Source of the DNA: Cylindrotheca closterium
Lineage: Eukaryota; Bacillariophyta; Bacillariophyceae; Bacillariales; Bacillariaceae
Assembly (NCBI GenBank): GCA_933822405.4
Contig: CAKOGP040000113.1
Span: 209,183 to 273,182 of the forward strand
Reading direction: 5' to 3'
DNA: 64,000 bases
The position numbers and the translations under genes are program-made. The notes beneath the pieces were generated by a model. It had not been told where the DNA came from and ran no database searches. It saw nothing but the letters and a program-made list of their open reading frames with translations. This document shows positions 40,779-50,170 of the stretch, in pieces (positions within the stretch are counted from its first letter, which is position 1; each line of letters starts with the position of its first letter).

Positions 40779-43193
40779 ATGGGGATGCAGCAGCAACAAC
40801 AACCTTTGGAAATGATGAGACATCTACGAACAACGAAACGAAAACGACCATGGGATCGAACAACCAAAATGGCAACTATAACAGTTCTGTTGTTGTCAAG
40901 TCTATGGGCGCCAACTGCTTGCGGAGAGGAAAGCCTGCTGTTTCGTCAAAGCGAACGCACGAAATCTCCAAGGCAGTCTTCAGGTCTCACCAAGGATTTT
41001 GCTCCATTTGTATTTAATATGAGAATGGAGGTGACAAATTCTGTTGATTTCAATGAACTTTTGGGACAGCTAAACAGCAACATGGAGGCGTATCTGTTTG
41101 AGGAACTCCTACGTTACGGTGGATTCGTTGATTATTTGACGATTCGGGCTGTAACCTTGGAAGTCACACTGTTGGTTCGAAGGCGGATACAGCAAGAAGA
41201 TTTCCTCAGGCGACGGATACAAGAAAGTACACGTATCGTTTCAGTGGAAGTGGAAGGGGCAACGCACTATGAGGTAGATGATTCGCAAGTTGGGCTAGAA
41301 ACAGTGAAAAGCCAAGTTCTGCAGGAAGTAGATGCTCTGTTGACTGTCAAAGAAGTGGGGAGATCGATAATGAGTTCGGATACTGTAGAAAACGTGGTGC
41401 AAGTGACTGAGGTATCACTCAATGAGGCAATCGAAGATGATGACGACGGTGATGACGATTTAGTTGCAAACGATGCCACTGGTATAGAGAACAAGATAGA
41501 GAAGCCGACGACACTGGAAATGGTAGTTGGTTTCACTTTATTAACTCTGATGGTTCTCAGTTGGGTCTTTTACGGCTATCTCTTTTGGCAGAAACGAGAG
41601 AAACGATTGGCGCGGAAAAATCGTCCTCAACCGAAACCAAATTTGCCACAAAATCTAAAGCCAGCAAGGAAACAGACGGCTCCTTCGCCATCCAACAAAC
41701 ATGGACAACGTCCTCTAAAGCAATATCCTCCATTGCAAGCAACACCACAGAAGCAAGACACAGACATTATGAAAATTCTTCCTACTACGAGCTCGGACGA
41801 TTCATCGTATAAGGAGGATACGAATGGACCTATCTTCGAGGAAACAAATCCTTTCGCTGATACTTTCACTCAAGAGTTGGATGTACCATCGAAACGAGAC
41901 GACGAAGCATGGGCAAAGCTTCGTCAAAAGCAAAGTGCATTCGATGGAAACTTTGTCGATATGAATGCTGGGAAAAATAATGACAAGAAGGCAAAGAAAA
42001 GCAACTCAAACAGCATGACGCCCTTTACGCCGTATTCACCATATGGTGATGGTGCGCAAGAAGGTGTCGACTTTAGTTTGGATGATATCAGTAATTGGGA
42101 GCCTTATGGTATCTCTAACCCAAAGACAGAAGAGAAAAAGGAAGATGCATGGGGTACAGCATCCGCCTTTTCTGTGGGCTCATCCGCCTTTTCAGATGCG
42201 TTTGGAATGGATCTATCGCAAATGGGGGGTTCTGTAAACGCTGACAGGTTGGAACAATCGTCAGTCGCCGGCTCCGAGGCTTCTAGTATGATGCTGGAAG
42301 TACAAAAGCTGACACAATATGTTCAACGTTACGAAAAACGAAAGGAACGGAAGATGAAACGGGAAAAGGAAATCGAGACTAGAAGCTCTGAAGGTAGCGG
42401 CGCAGATATGAATTACTTGAAGAATCTTAAGATGTCCGTAGATCAACGAACTCGTGACAAGAACGGAAGGGGACACGTTTCATTCACGGATGCCAATAGC
42501 CATGCAAACAGCAGTGCAAGTGGCACGTCCTTGAAGGAGGCTGGAGCGAATCTAACAAATCAGCTCCTGCAAAAGTCGAGATCTCCACCAGCGGCAAATC
42601 GATTTGGTTTCTCGCCGTTCCAAGAAGACTTCAAGGTTGAAACGGTTATGGAAGAAGATGAAGAGTACGAAGTTGAAGAGGAAAAGAAGCCAAGGGCTAG
42701 TTATCCAATCGATACATCGACTGAACCAGCACGGCCACGGTCAAGGAGTTTTGGCGATCGGCCTCAGTACAAGAACACTTTTTATGCACCACCGACCAAT
42801 TCGGCTGTTCTCGACAAATACAAAGCAGCAACAGACAGCAAGCGAAAGAGATTGGAGGCACTCCGCTCGAACACCGCCATCATCGATAGCTCTAAATCTG
42901 ACGTCAATGTGGGGAGTTTTGGGGGCTTCTTACAAGGAGATACCCCAGCTGCTTTCTCGTCCGCATCTCCTTCGCAGTTTGCTGAAAGAGCAGCTCCTTC
43001 ACTAGCGCCAGCGCCACGACCAGCACCTGCACCACGATCACCACCTGCACCACTGCCCGCAACAAATGCCCCGGCTCGACAATACAATCCCCCAAGACCG
43101 AGGACCAATTCCAGCTCCAATTTCGCGAGTGCCCGAAGCATGTTTGAGCAGAAATCGCAGGCTCCAATATTCCCATCGGGGCAATTCTTCTAG
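40779..43193 (+). CDS. Single-pass membrane protein with long cytosolic tail, unknown
   Basis: 804-aa single-exon protein with no recognised domain. The frame is open upstream but the first ATG is at 40779; a second start (40869, MATITVLLLSSLWAPTACG) would put the signal sequence at the very N-terminus. After the leader comes a lumenal or extracellular region of about 200 aa with predicted alternating strand/helix (FNMRMEVTNSVDFNELLGQLN), then an acidic patch, then one transmembrane helix (MVVGFTLLTLMVLSWVFYGYLF) with a basic stop-transfer sequence (KREKRLARKNRPQ). The tail of about 500 aa is disordered, with a short coiled coil (LEVQKLTQYVQRYEKRKERKMKR) and a proline/alanine-rich end. The layout suggests a receptor or scaffold on an endomembrane or the plasma membrane; no function is claimed. 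Confidence 0.75.
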   Translation: MGMQQQQQPLEMMRHLRTTKRKRPWDRTTKMATITVLLLSSLWAPTACGEESLLFRQSERTKSPRQSSGLTKDFAPFVFNMRMEVTNSVDFNELLGQLNSNMEAYLFEELLRYGGFVDYLTIRAVTLEVTLLVRRRIQQEDFLRRRIQESTRIVSVEVEGATHYEVDDSQVGLETVKSQVLQEVDALLTVKEVGRSIMSSDTVENVVQVTEVSLNEAIEDDDDGDDDLVANDATGIENKIEKPTTLEMVVGFTLLTLMVLSWVFYGYLFWQKREKRLARKNRPQPKPNLPQNLKPARKQTAPSPSNKHGQRPLKQYPPLQATPQKQDTDIMKILPTTSSDDSSYKEDTNGPIFEETNPFADTFTQELDVPSKRDDEAWAKLRQKQSAFDGNFVDMNAGKNNDKKAKKSNSNSMTPFTPYSPYGDGAQEGVDFSLDDISNWEPYGISNPKTEEKKEDAWGTASAFSVGSSAFSDAFGMDLSQMGGSVNADRLEQSSVAGSEASSMMLEVQKLTQYVQRYEKRKERKMKREKEIETRSSEGSGADMNYLKNLKMSVDQRTRDKNGRGHVSFTDANSHANSSASGTSLKEAGANLTNQLLQKSRSPPAANRFGFSPFQEDFKVETVMEEDEEYEVEEEKKPRASYPIDTSTEPARPRSRSFGDRPQYKNTFYAPPTNSAVLDKYKAATDSKRKRLEALRSNTAIIDSSKSDVNVGSFGGFLQGDTPAAFSSASPSQFAERAAPSLAPAPRPAPAPRSPPAPLPATNAPARQYNPPRPRTNSSSNFASARSMFEQKSQAPIFPSGQFF

Positions 43194-43197
43194 CCTA

Positions 43198-43629
43198 AAT
43201 ACATGAACCGATGTATTGAAGTAAAAAAGGTTCCAGCTCTGTAACAAGTTCTTTCTTAATAAATCACTCCCGCTATTTCAAAAATCCAATAGTTTATTCA
43301 CGACACCCCATTCATTTTTTCTAGTATTCCGCGAAAGCCATGCGTTGTAGCATTGCTTTGCAACACTTCGAGGATTTCCATCCAGTTTCTCTTCCTTCAG
43401 ATCATCGCTCAACAATACATGAACCGATGTATTGAAGTAAAAAAGGTTCCAGCTCTGTAACAAGTTCTTTCTTAATAAATCACTTCCGCTATTTCAAAAA
43501 TCCAATAGTTTATTCACGACACCCCATTCATTTTTTCTAGTATTCCGCGAAAGCCATGCGTTGTAGCATTGCTTTGCAACACTTCGAGGATTTCCATCCA
43601 GTTTCTCTTCCTTCAGATCATCGCTCAAC
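43198..43629. repeat. 216-bp perfect-phase tandem duplication
   Basis: 43198-43413 and 43414-43629 are the same 216-bp unit with one difference that I can find (C at 43269, T at 43485). The unit covers the last 45 codons of the minus-strand gene at 43494-44225, its stop codon and its 3' flank. The copy nearest the gene is the functional one; the distal copy is a non-expressed gene-tail fragment. Each unit begins with a hairpin-capable AATACAT-GAACCG-ATGTATT. Confidence 0.95.
43278..43413 (-). pseudogene. Duplicated 3' fragment of the 43494-44225 gene
   Basis: This segment repeats the last 45 codons and stop of the neighbouring gene (LSDDLKEEKLDG ... VVNKLLDF) with no nucleotide change inside the coding part. 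It lacks the rest of the gene and lies downstream of the gene's real stop, so it should not be translated. It could supply an alternative 3'UTR. Confidence 0.85.
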
Positions 43630-44225
43630 AGACCATCATGACATGAATCCATGATTCGAGAGACAAGACATTGTTTGCGATACAGCTCCTCTCCCAGAAA
43701 ATGAAAAACTTGAAGCATCGCATCCTGGATGTTTTGTGCAGCATCAGTCAAGCCCTCCATCTCCAAGAATTCATCGAGACGACGACCCATTCCATCTTGT
43801 GCCTGAGCCATCGATGAAATCAGTGTTCTTGCTCCGGCCAACATTTTTTCATGTTGCAACAAATCATGAGAAAAAGCAGTTTCCAAATCCTCTTTGAGAA
43901 GAAATGAATGATTGCTTTGTCGGAATCCTGTACAGTGCCAAGAATTTTTGTTCTGATTGCTGTCCTCCAACTTCTTCCTTTCCCACCAAATCCGATTTCT
44001 TAAATTCAGGATTGAATGAAGAACATTATTCAACTGACTATCTGCTTGAACCCACGCCTCAACCCTTCCCCGAAACGCAGTGACAATTGGACCAAAACGC
44101 TTTGTTCCTTTCTTGGACGAAGAAGATGGAGTACTAATTGTTTTGGAGGGTGTCGAGGTTTCCAGAGAAGACGAGGCCTCGCCCCCCAACATGAATGTTT
44201 GAAATGCTTCTTGACTAGGATCCAT
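43494..44225 (-). CDS. Unrecognised 243-aa helical protein
   Basis: Single-exon gene starting with ATG at 44225. A Ser/Thr-rich disordered N-terminus (about residues 15-40, SSSLETSTPSKTISTPSSSS) precedes an all-alpha region containing RGRVEAWVQADSQLNNVLHSILNLRNRIWWERKKL and DLETAFSHDLLQHEKMLAGA. There is no signal peptide or membrane helix, and I do not recognise the family. Only 24 bp separate its start codon from the stop of the next upstream minus-strand gene, so its promoter must lie inside that gene or the two are co-transcribed. Its last 136 bp of coding sequence belong to the 216-bp tandem duplication. Confidence 0.75.
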   Translation of the reverse strand: MDPSQEAFQTFMLGGEASSSLETSTPSKTISTPSSSSKKGTKRFGPIVTAFRGRVEAWVQADSQLNNVLHSILNLRNRIWWERKKLEDSNQNKNSWHCTGFRQSNHSFLLKEDLETAFSHDLLQHEKMLAGARTLISSMAQAQDGMGRRLDEFLEMEGLTDAAQNIQDAMLQVFHFLGEELYRKQCLVSRIMDSCHDGLLSDDLKEEKLDGNPRSVAKQCYNAWLSRNTRKNEWGVVNKLLDF

Positions 44226-44249
44226 TGTTCTGTTTAATTGAATATGAAT

Positions 44250-44591
44250 CTATTGTTGCTCTTGGAGCTTCCGCTGAACAGCTTGTTGCTCAGCTTCTTG
44301 TTCCTTTCTTTGTTCCTTGATCAAACGGCGGTATTCGTTACGTCTCTCGTCTTGAGCGACACGAATGGCTTCTGGCTTTTCGGAACTGAAGATGTCGTGT
44401 CCAGGCCTAGTTTCTTTGAAGAAAACAGGATAAGAGCTCGCGCCAATGATGGTTACACTTCCCAAAGCAATCCAGACTTGTTGATTCACTTTTCGAACTG
44501 AGAAAGAAGCGAACGAGGATCTGTTAGAATATGTTTGCACAGAAACACGAAACAAGAAGGGACTGTTCTAATACTCACGGTGTTGTAACAT
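44250..44591 (-). CDS. 86-aa single-membrane-helix protein (possibly mitochondrial)
   Basis: Two exons: a 13-nt first exon (44591-44579, ATG TTA CAA CAC C) and 44497-44250, intron of 81 nt with a GTGAGT donor and a TTTCTCAG acceptor. This gives MLQHLRKVNQQ followed by one hydrophobic helix (VWIALGSVTIIGASSYPVFF) and a strongly charged helical tail (VAQDERRNEYRRLIKEQRKEQEAEQQ). The plan of short N-terminus, single helix and charged coil is typical of small mitochondrial inner-membrane assembly or supernumerary subunits, but I cannot name it. A non-ATG extension into the intron is possible in frame but less convincing than the splice, which joins phase 1 exactly. Confidence 0.65.
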
Positions 44592-44903
44592 GTTAACGGA
44601 TAGCGTCGTAATATGATTGCACAAGAGCAATTCCAACGACAACTGGCGAATGATGGAGTGCGAAGCTGATTTGCTTTTGCTGAGTCAGTCAATAGAATGT
44701 TCGGTCGGAGGACCGACGATTTGCAGAGTTTTAGTGTTTGTGGTGAAATCAGAAATGAAAAAATGGCCTGGTTGGAGCTTCTGATTACCGCCGATCAACA
44801 GGATGAGGAATTCGATAGAATAGAGTACGTTGGCTGGGAGGGAAAGACTTTGAAGATTTCAGATTTTACGATATCGCAACGTTTACATCATTCTTACAGT
44901 TGC
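44592..44903. other. Intergenic region upstream of the 86-aa gene
   Basis: 312 bp between the 86-aa gene and the ELP5 stop. It includes the former's 5' flank. A 72-codon plus-strand frame with an ATG at 44697 (MFGRRTDDLQSF) overlaps the ELP5 stop region; it has no family resemblance and I leave it out. There are no repeats. Confidence 0.4.
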
Positions 44904-45950
44904 CTAGATATCTAAATCATCATCGGGATCTTCTTCATCCATATCATCAAATTCTGGATCGTCATCCTGAAGGTAGATTCGTGGCCGATTGGGTTGACTT
45001 GATTCCTCCTTTTTCGGTTCATCATCCTCCTCCATTTTCAGTTGGATCTTTCGTGAGGATGTATCAGCTACGGGTACTGGAGCTGATGACGATGAGGTCT
45101 TTTCAGCGGCAGAAGTCTTATCCATCACTTCTTCATCAGGTTCCGGTGACGAATCCCCAGCTTCTAGCTCCACCAGTTTACCACCGTCCAATCGGAACGG
45201 AAGCATCTTTCGTAGAATATTGCCTCGTTCTCTCAGTCCTTGTCGAATCATGGTCATTTCGCCTCCTTTGAGATGCAATAGAGCTTGAGCGTCATCCTCC
45301 AGAGTAGAGTGTTGAAAAGGAGTCAAGAGTTCGATTCGAATCGGCCAAATTTGCATGCAACTCTCAAAACTCGTCAAAAACTGACGAGCCATTTCGAATC
45401 CATGAACAGCAATCAGTGGTGTCAGTGATTCCCATGCCAATACAGCACTGGACTCTTGTTGTTGCATCACATTGCTCAATTGATCGTACAATTGGTGCAG
45501 ATTGTGCAAGGAGGGAGAGCCCTTTTTGAACTCGTCGTCCCATCCCCAAGGATCCACAGCTACGTTTACCACTGTTACGTTAGCGTTCTCGTCGTTGGAA
45601 AGAGAAATTAACTTGTTTGTAATGGGAGACGGTTGACTCTTGGTAGCCACCCAGATTAGATGATTGTGCTTTTGTGCCAGCTCAACCAAATGTTCCAGCC
45701 ATGCGTATCCTCCCTGGCTGTCCCTTATTGCTGTTTCAGCAGGCGTTGGAACACCAGCTCTTTGGTACACTTGAGGATTCTCCACTGCTTCAGCGGCTTG
45801 AATTCGAGTCGCCAACCCGTGCGTGGACTGTATCAGAATGCGATACGATGATTGGGGAACGTTTTCTTGAGCCGATGACGATTCTCGCTGTTGCTGCGAC
45901 GACCATTGTTGGAAGAGAGAGGCTAGTGGTTTGACCTTTTTGGATGTCAT
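44904..45950 (-). CDS. ELP5: Elongator complex subunit 5
   Basis: Single-exon 348-aa protein. The C-terminal tail is the best evidence: RPRIYLQDDDPEFDDMDEEDPDDDLDI closely follows the conserved acidic ending of ELP5 (EEDPDDDLDI). The N-terminal half has the RecA-like alternating strand/helix pattern of Elongator subunits 4-6 (YRILIQSTHG ... HNHLIWVATKSQ ... NVTVVNVAVDPWGWDDEF ... AVLAWESLTPLIAVHG). ELP4-ELP5-ELP6 form a hexameric ring that helps Elongator modify wobble uridines in tRNA. No Walker A motif is seen, as expected for ELP5. It is divergent from the TMEM184-type gene over about 275 bp. Confidence 0.88.
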   Translation of the reverse strand: MTSKKVKPLASLFQQWSSQQQRESSSAQENVPQSSYRILIQSTHGLATRIQAAEAVENPQVYQRAGVPTPAETAIRDSQGGYAWLEHLVELAQKHNHLIWVATKSQPSPITNKLISLSNDENANVTVVNVAVDPWGWDDEFKKGSPSLHNLHQLYDQLSNVMQQQESSAVLAWESLTPLIAVHGFEMARQFLTSFESCMQIWPIRIELLTPFQHSTLEDDAQALLHLKGGEMTMIRQGLRERGNILRKMLPFRLDGGKLVELEAGDSSPEPDEEVMDKTSAAEKTSSSSAPVPVADTSSRKIQLKMEEDDEPKKEESSQPNRPRIYLQDDDPEFDDMDEEDPDDDLDI

Positions 45951-46225
45951 GCTGCGTGTTTTGATGTCTTGGGTGAAGCAGCGTCTGTTTGATGTTGAAC
46001 GGATGGTTGTCTGTGATGATTATGATGATGGGTTTCAGTGTGTGCTGTCCCATCTTTCTACCCTCCCTTTCATTTTACCCCAAAGATCAGATGTCATTTT
46101 TCATTTTTCTTGGAGGATCGGAGGAGAGAAGGATGCATTCGAAACTCATGATTCGAGGTCAACGCTACACGACTTGATTATCTATCTTACACCACTGTTG
46201 CCCAAAAGAGGTGGACTTGGAGACA

Positions 46226-47698
46226 ATGCCGATTTCAGATGAGGAAGGGAGGAACACCGTCAGTCCTCCCGATCATGCGTTTTCCAATCAAGAAACTATA
46301 GAAGAGATCGTTGTGGAAGTCGAAGATTCTGGTGACGACAATGACCTGACAGCTTCCTTCCTTCCACCAACGGGCAACGATGATGATGCCGGCGTCTTTG
46401 CCAGTACTTCGAATTTGGCAGCTGCAGCTTCCAATCCGCACTCTTCCCTGCGATTGCTTGCCCGCAAGATTGGAAATGTACTGTTGACCATAACTCTAAT
46501 GACCATGATCATTGTCATTCCGCTTGTTACCTACAGGCAGATTTCGTCTAAAAAGGTCGACTTTGCGGCCTTTGAATCAGCTGCTGTGATGGTTATTGGA
46601 ACAGTCGTTTTATCAGCGCGATTGGTATATCTACATTTTACGCATTGGTACATGCCCAAGGTTCAGAAATATGTTGTACGCATTATATGGATGGTTCCCT
46701 TGTATTCCATTCAGTCTTGGCTCAGTTTGCGATTCCGAGACTCTCGAATCTACATTGATGCAGCCCGTGACTTGTATGAGGCCTACGTCATTTCTAGCTT
46801 TGTATACTACTTGATTGAATTGTTAGGAGGACAAGCCGAGCTGGTTCGAAGGTTGCGACTAATTGCCAGAGAAGATCCTCAACGAGCACGGCATCTCGGA
46901 GATCATGGCTACTTTCTCAATCAAGTATTAAAGCCATGGAATCTTGGAGTCGAGTTCATGTTACAGTGCAAACATGGCGTCCTGCAATATGTTGTTGTCA
47001 AAACAGTGGCAACCGTTCTGACCTTTTTCTTTCAATGGTTGGATGTCTACGGGGAGGGTGAATTCAAATGGAATGCCGCGTATCCATACCTTGCCTTCTT
47101 TTTGAATATCTCTGTCATGTACGCTTTGTATTGCCTTGTCAAGCTATTCCACGCTATTAGTGAAGATTTGCGACACCCCATTGATTGGCATCCGCTGGGC
47201 AAGTTTCTGTGCGTCAAAGGAGTTGTCTTTTTCACTTGGTGGCAAGGAGTCATCATTTACTACTTGTACGCCCATGGCATCATTGGGGATGCCGGATCTT
47301 GGACTGGCGAGGAAGTTGCGAACGGTCTAATCGATTACTGTGTATGCATTGAAATGGTTGCCTTTGCCATTGCTCACTCGTATACCTTTACCTACACGGA
47401 GTACCTCCCATCTACCATCCAAGAAGCAATGGAGGAATATGAAGGGCTGCAACAACAGGAAGAAGGGGATTCGGAGAATGACAACGATCGATCCAGTTCA
47501 TATCGCCCACCCGACACTTTGCCGACGCCAATGAACTTTCGGGATGCCTTTATGAGCAGTACTCTTCCGTCCGAAACACTTCGAGACATTCGACGACTAC
47601 AATATGGAATAGACCAAGCAGTGGGCGAAGCTATGGATCCAGGGACAATTAGCCTGCAAGACATTATGGCCAATGAAGCACTGCAGCAAGAATCATAG
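46226..47698 (+). CDS. TMEM184/LAZ1-type (OST-alpha, DUF300) membrane protein
   Basis: 490-aa protein with about seven membrane segments. Family landmarks are YMPKVQKYVVRIIWMVPLYSIQSWLSL, DLYEAYVISSFVYYLIELLGG, a Cys-containing VEFMLQCKHGVLQYVVVKTV, and LCVKGVVFFTWWQGVIIYYL. Plant LAZ1 proteins act at the vacuolar membrane; animal OST-alpha transports organic solutes with a partner subunit. The cytosolic N-terminus is acidic and the C-terminus is disordered with a Gln/Glu patch. The start is the ATG at 46226; an in-frame GTG 15 bp earlier is not credible. Single exon. Confidence 0.88.
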   Translation: MPISDEEGRNTVSPPDHAFSNQETIEEIVVEVEDSGDDNDLTASFLPPTGNDDDAGVFASTSNLAAAASNPHSSLRLLARKIGNVLLTITLMTMIIVIPLVTYRQISSKKVDFAAFESAAVMVIGTVVLSARLVYLHFTHWYMPKVQKYVVRIIWMVPLYSIQSWLSLRFRDSRIYIDAARDLYEAYVISSFVYYLIELLGGQAELVRRLRLIAREDPQRARHLGDHGYFLNQVLKPWNLGVEFMLQCKHGVLQYVVVKTVATVLTFFFQWLDVYGEGEFKWNAAYPYLAFFLNISVMYALYCLVKLFHAISEDLRHPIDWHPLGKFLCVKGVVFFTWWQGVIIYYLYAHGIIGDAGSWTGEEVANGLIDYCVCIEMVAFAIAHSYTFTYTEYLPSTIQEAMEEYEGLQQQEEGDSENDNDRSSSYRPPDTLPTPMNFRDAFMSSTLPSETLRDIRRLQYGIDQAVGEAMDPGTISLQDIMANEALQQES

Positions 47699-48030
47699 AA
47701 CCCATTTTTTCGGAAATAGTATTAGTATCCAATTATCATCAATACGTTAGCAGTGAGTTGAGGTGACTGGGCCATAAAGCCTATAAAGCGGAGTTTCGGA
47801 AGAATTCTTTCCATTAGTCCTACGTATTCCTCACGTTCCGCGCAACCTCAGAATCATCCGATATTCAGGAACAAAAAACCCGTTTTGTATTTGCGGTCAT
47901 CGGCTGGTTTTGTGCTAAGCGCGATCTTCTCTCCTCTACAGCAGCTGCAAAACGAGTAACATACCGCAGTGTCACGATATTAATAAAACACTTTTCTGGT
48001 ATTTACTCCCTACCATAACAACAGGAAAAT
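47699..48030 (+). other. Intergenic region upstream of the PLC-X gene
   Basis: 332 bp, A/T-rich toward the next start codon (ATATTAATAAAACAC). No coding frame, repeat or recognisable RNA is seen. It presumably carries the 3' end of the TMEM184-type transcript and the promoter of the PLC-X gene. Confidence 0.4.
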
Positions 48031-49582
48031 ATGGATTTTACCTCTCGTTACTGCCGCAGGCGCATGGAGAATGCAATCACATGTCCAAGCTCAGCCGTTG
48101 GAGTAAATTGCTTTCAATTTGGCTTTTGCATGCCAACCATCCCTGCAATTGACTTTCCCATCAGCCTTCATCCCGATTGGATGGGGAATATGGTTCAATC
48201 TCGCCCAGAGATCACGCTTGGAAATATGGTGATTCCTGGCTCGCACGATGCTGGATCCTACTCCATTGATTCCTTCAAGTTCTTCTCGGCTGTCGGTCGG
48301 AATCAAAATGTTAGTGTTCTCGATCAGCTTCACCGTGGTTCCCGATCCTTGGATATCAAGTTGGGCGAATCTGGAGCCAGTGTGAATGTGTTCCACGGAT
48401 GTTTGCAAGGAGCAAAGTTGGATCGTATTGTGGAAGAGATCAAGCTCTTTTGCGAAGATTTCCCAGGCGAGTTTGTAGTGATTGAGCTGTCCGCCGAAGC
48501 TGGACGCACATTTAGTTCGGCCAAGAAGCTTGGGGCTCTTGAATCCGTGAAGGAAATGCTTGGAGAAAAGATGTATGCCGAAGATGATGTATCTAAGCTC
48601 TTGGGCACTCCTATCAAGGATCTTGTCATGGGTGGCAAGCAAGTCTGCGTCCTTCTCGGCCCTCGTTTTATGCTCGACTTGGAGATGGATGGAAGTCCAG
48701 TCACCGACGAGTACCTTTGCGAACACTTCAGCTGTTACCGAAGTGACAAGTGGATGGAGAACAAGTTTAAGTACGTTTACTGAAGAAAAAAATTGGTTTT
48801 GTCTTGTGTGCAACAGAGTTTTGAATTAACAATTTGTATGTTGTATGCTTCTCCGCTTCAACAGCAACACTCGGGATATCGACGACATGTTAGAATTGAA
48901 TCTTGAAGAAGTCAAAGAAGAAAGCAAAAAGGGAAAGTTTTTGAACAATCAGTTCGTCCTAACCCCCGGAGTTGGAGGCGCTCCAGACGTTGCCAAGCTC
49001 CTTTTTGGTTTGAACTCTCTGCAGCCTGTCTACCTTGCCAACAATCTGTACAAACCCGCAAAAAGACATGCCTCTCCTCCCTTGCACACTTTCTTCCAAG
49101 AGCATGGCACTGAGAACTGGAACATTGTCTCGCTTGACTTTATTGATTTGTGTCCAGCGATGATGGGTTTCTTTGTTGGTTTGAATTTTAGCGAATTTGA
49201 AATCATGCTGGCGACGGTTCAATACGGAAACCCCAACTTTTTCCGTCCCTCCATGTCGGTCACGCAAAAGGTGCAATCCCACGTGGTGCGAAACAGGGTG
49301 CTCTTCCTCAACGTTGGAAAGGATTTCGGAAGCAACTTTGGAACGTTGACATTGGCATATCGAGTGAATGACAAATTCTACTCCATTGTCATTCACTTTG
49401 ACGGATCGTCTGTAATCGTTCTGAATGAATACAATCATCTGCAAGCTGGCAGCAAGGAAATTGTCATTGATGATGATGCCGAAGAAGGAAGCATCAACCC
49501 AGGAGGTGGTGGTACACTCATGACCTGGTGCAGATCAGAAGAAGGAGACGACATCGAATTCGACTTTGATTCACCTTTCTAG
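48031..49582 (+). CDS. PI-PLC X-domain-like protein
   Basis: Two exons, 48031-48770 and 48865-49582, intron of 94 nt, 485 aa. The catalytic X-domain pattern is present: GNMVIPGSHDAGSYSI carries the first active-site His-Asp, and LDIKLGESGASVNVFHGC carries the RxLDIR-like strand and second His. The strand EFVVIELSAE follows. There is no Y domain, C2 or EF-hand, so it belongs to the bacterial-like/PLCXD group, which cleaves phosphoinositides or related head groups without calcium. The second exon contributes a region ending with an acidic tail (EEGDDIEFDFDSPF). No signal peptide is obvious; CRRRMENAITCPSS is cysteine-rich. Substrate is unknown. Confidence 0.8.
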
Positions 49583-50170
49583 GAATCATGAAACACGGGA
49601 AGTTAAACAGTTTATAAGTCATATTTGTTTGTTCTGCAATTGAGCATTGATACTCTATAGTAATCAAGGCTTTGTGTGGTAAAATCACACATCCATAATT
49701 GCTGTGGGGTTGTCAGCAGGTCAGAGGATAAGGAAATAAAATCCAATTGACTTTGATTTAGTTTTATCAAGGCCACTTGCTTGCTGCTCTCCGATGGACT
49801 GGAGCCTCATGGTGTAGCCACAGAGGTGCAGACCCTTGTACCGGTACCCATAGTAGCACCCCAAAAGAGACTTTTCTAGGTACTAAAGTTAGTCGTCTTT
49901 TATTCGTGAAAGGTTTTGATTGCAAGAGTCCTTCAGATTTCGGGATTCAGTACTGCCTACGGCGCACTCTCACACGAACCAATGACCCTACGGACAAGCT
50001 AAGGACAAGCTATAGACACGTCACCAGTTAATTGGAAATGTCCGGTCGCCACCTCAAATAAGACGACAAAACGGAAGTCAAATTCCGCCACCAATATCCA
50101 CGTGCCTTTGTGCTCCTTTCAAATTAAAATCCTCCGCCATTAACACCGTGACCAAATAGTCTTGTTGACC
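49583..50170 (+). other. Intergenic region, 588 bp
   Basis: Contains the 3' flank of the PLC-X gene, a CTTGTACCGGTACCCATAG element at about 49835-49853 (overlapping GTAC palindromes) and CTAGGTACTAAAG near 49877. A directly repeated ACAAGCTA word occurs near 49995-50010. An 84-codon frame at 49777 has no protein features. Confidence 0.4.

Noticed and set aside
43278..43463. 61-codon minus-strand frame spanning the duplication junction
   Set aside because: It is the duplicated tail of the neighbouring gene read from a spurious start in the junction; it has no promoter or separate identity.
44697..44915. 72-codon plus-strand frame beginning with ATG
   Set aside because: It overlaps the end of ELP5 on the other strand, has no family resemblance and lies in the 5' flank of the 86-aa gene.
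49835..49853. GTACCGGTAC palindrome as transposon terminal repeat
   Set aside because: There is no paired inverted copy at a plausible distance, no target-site duplication and no transposase frame nearby.
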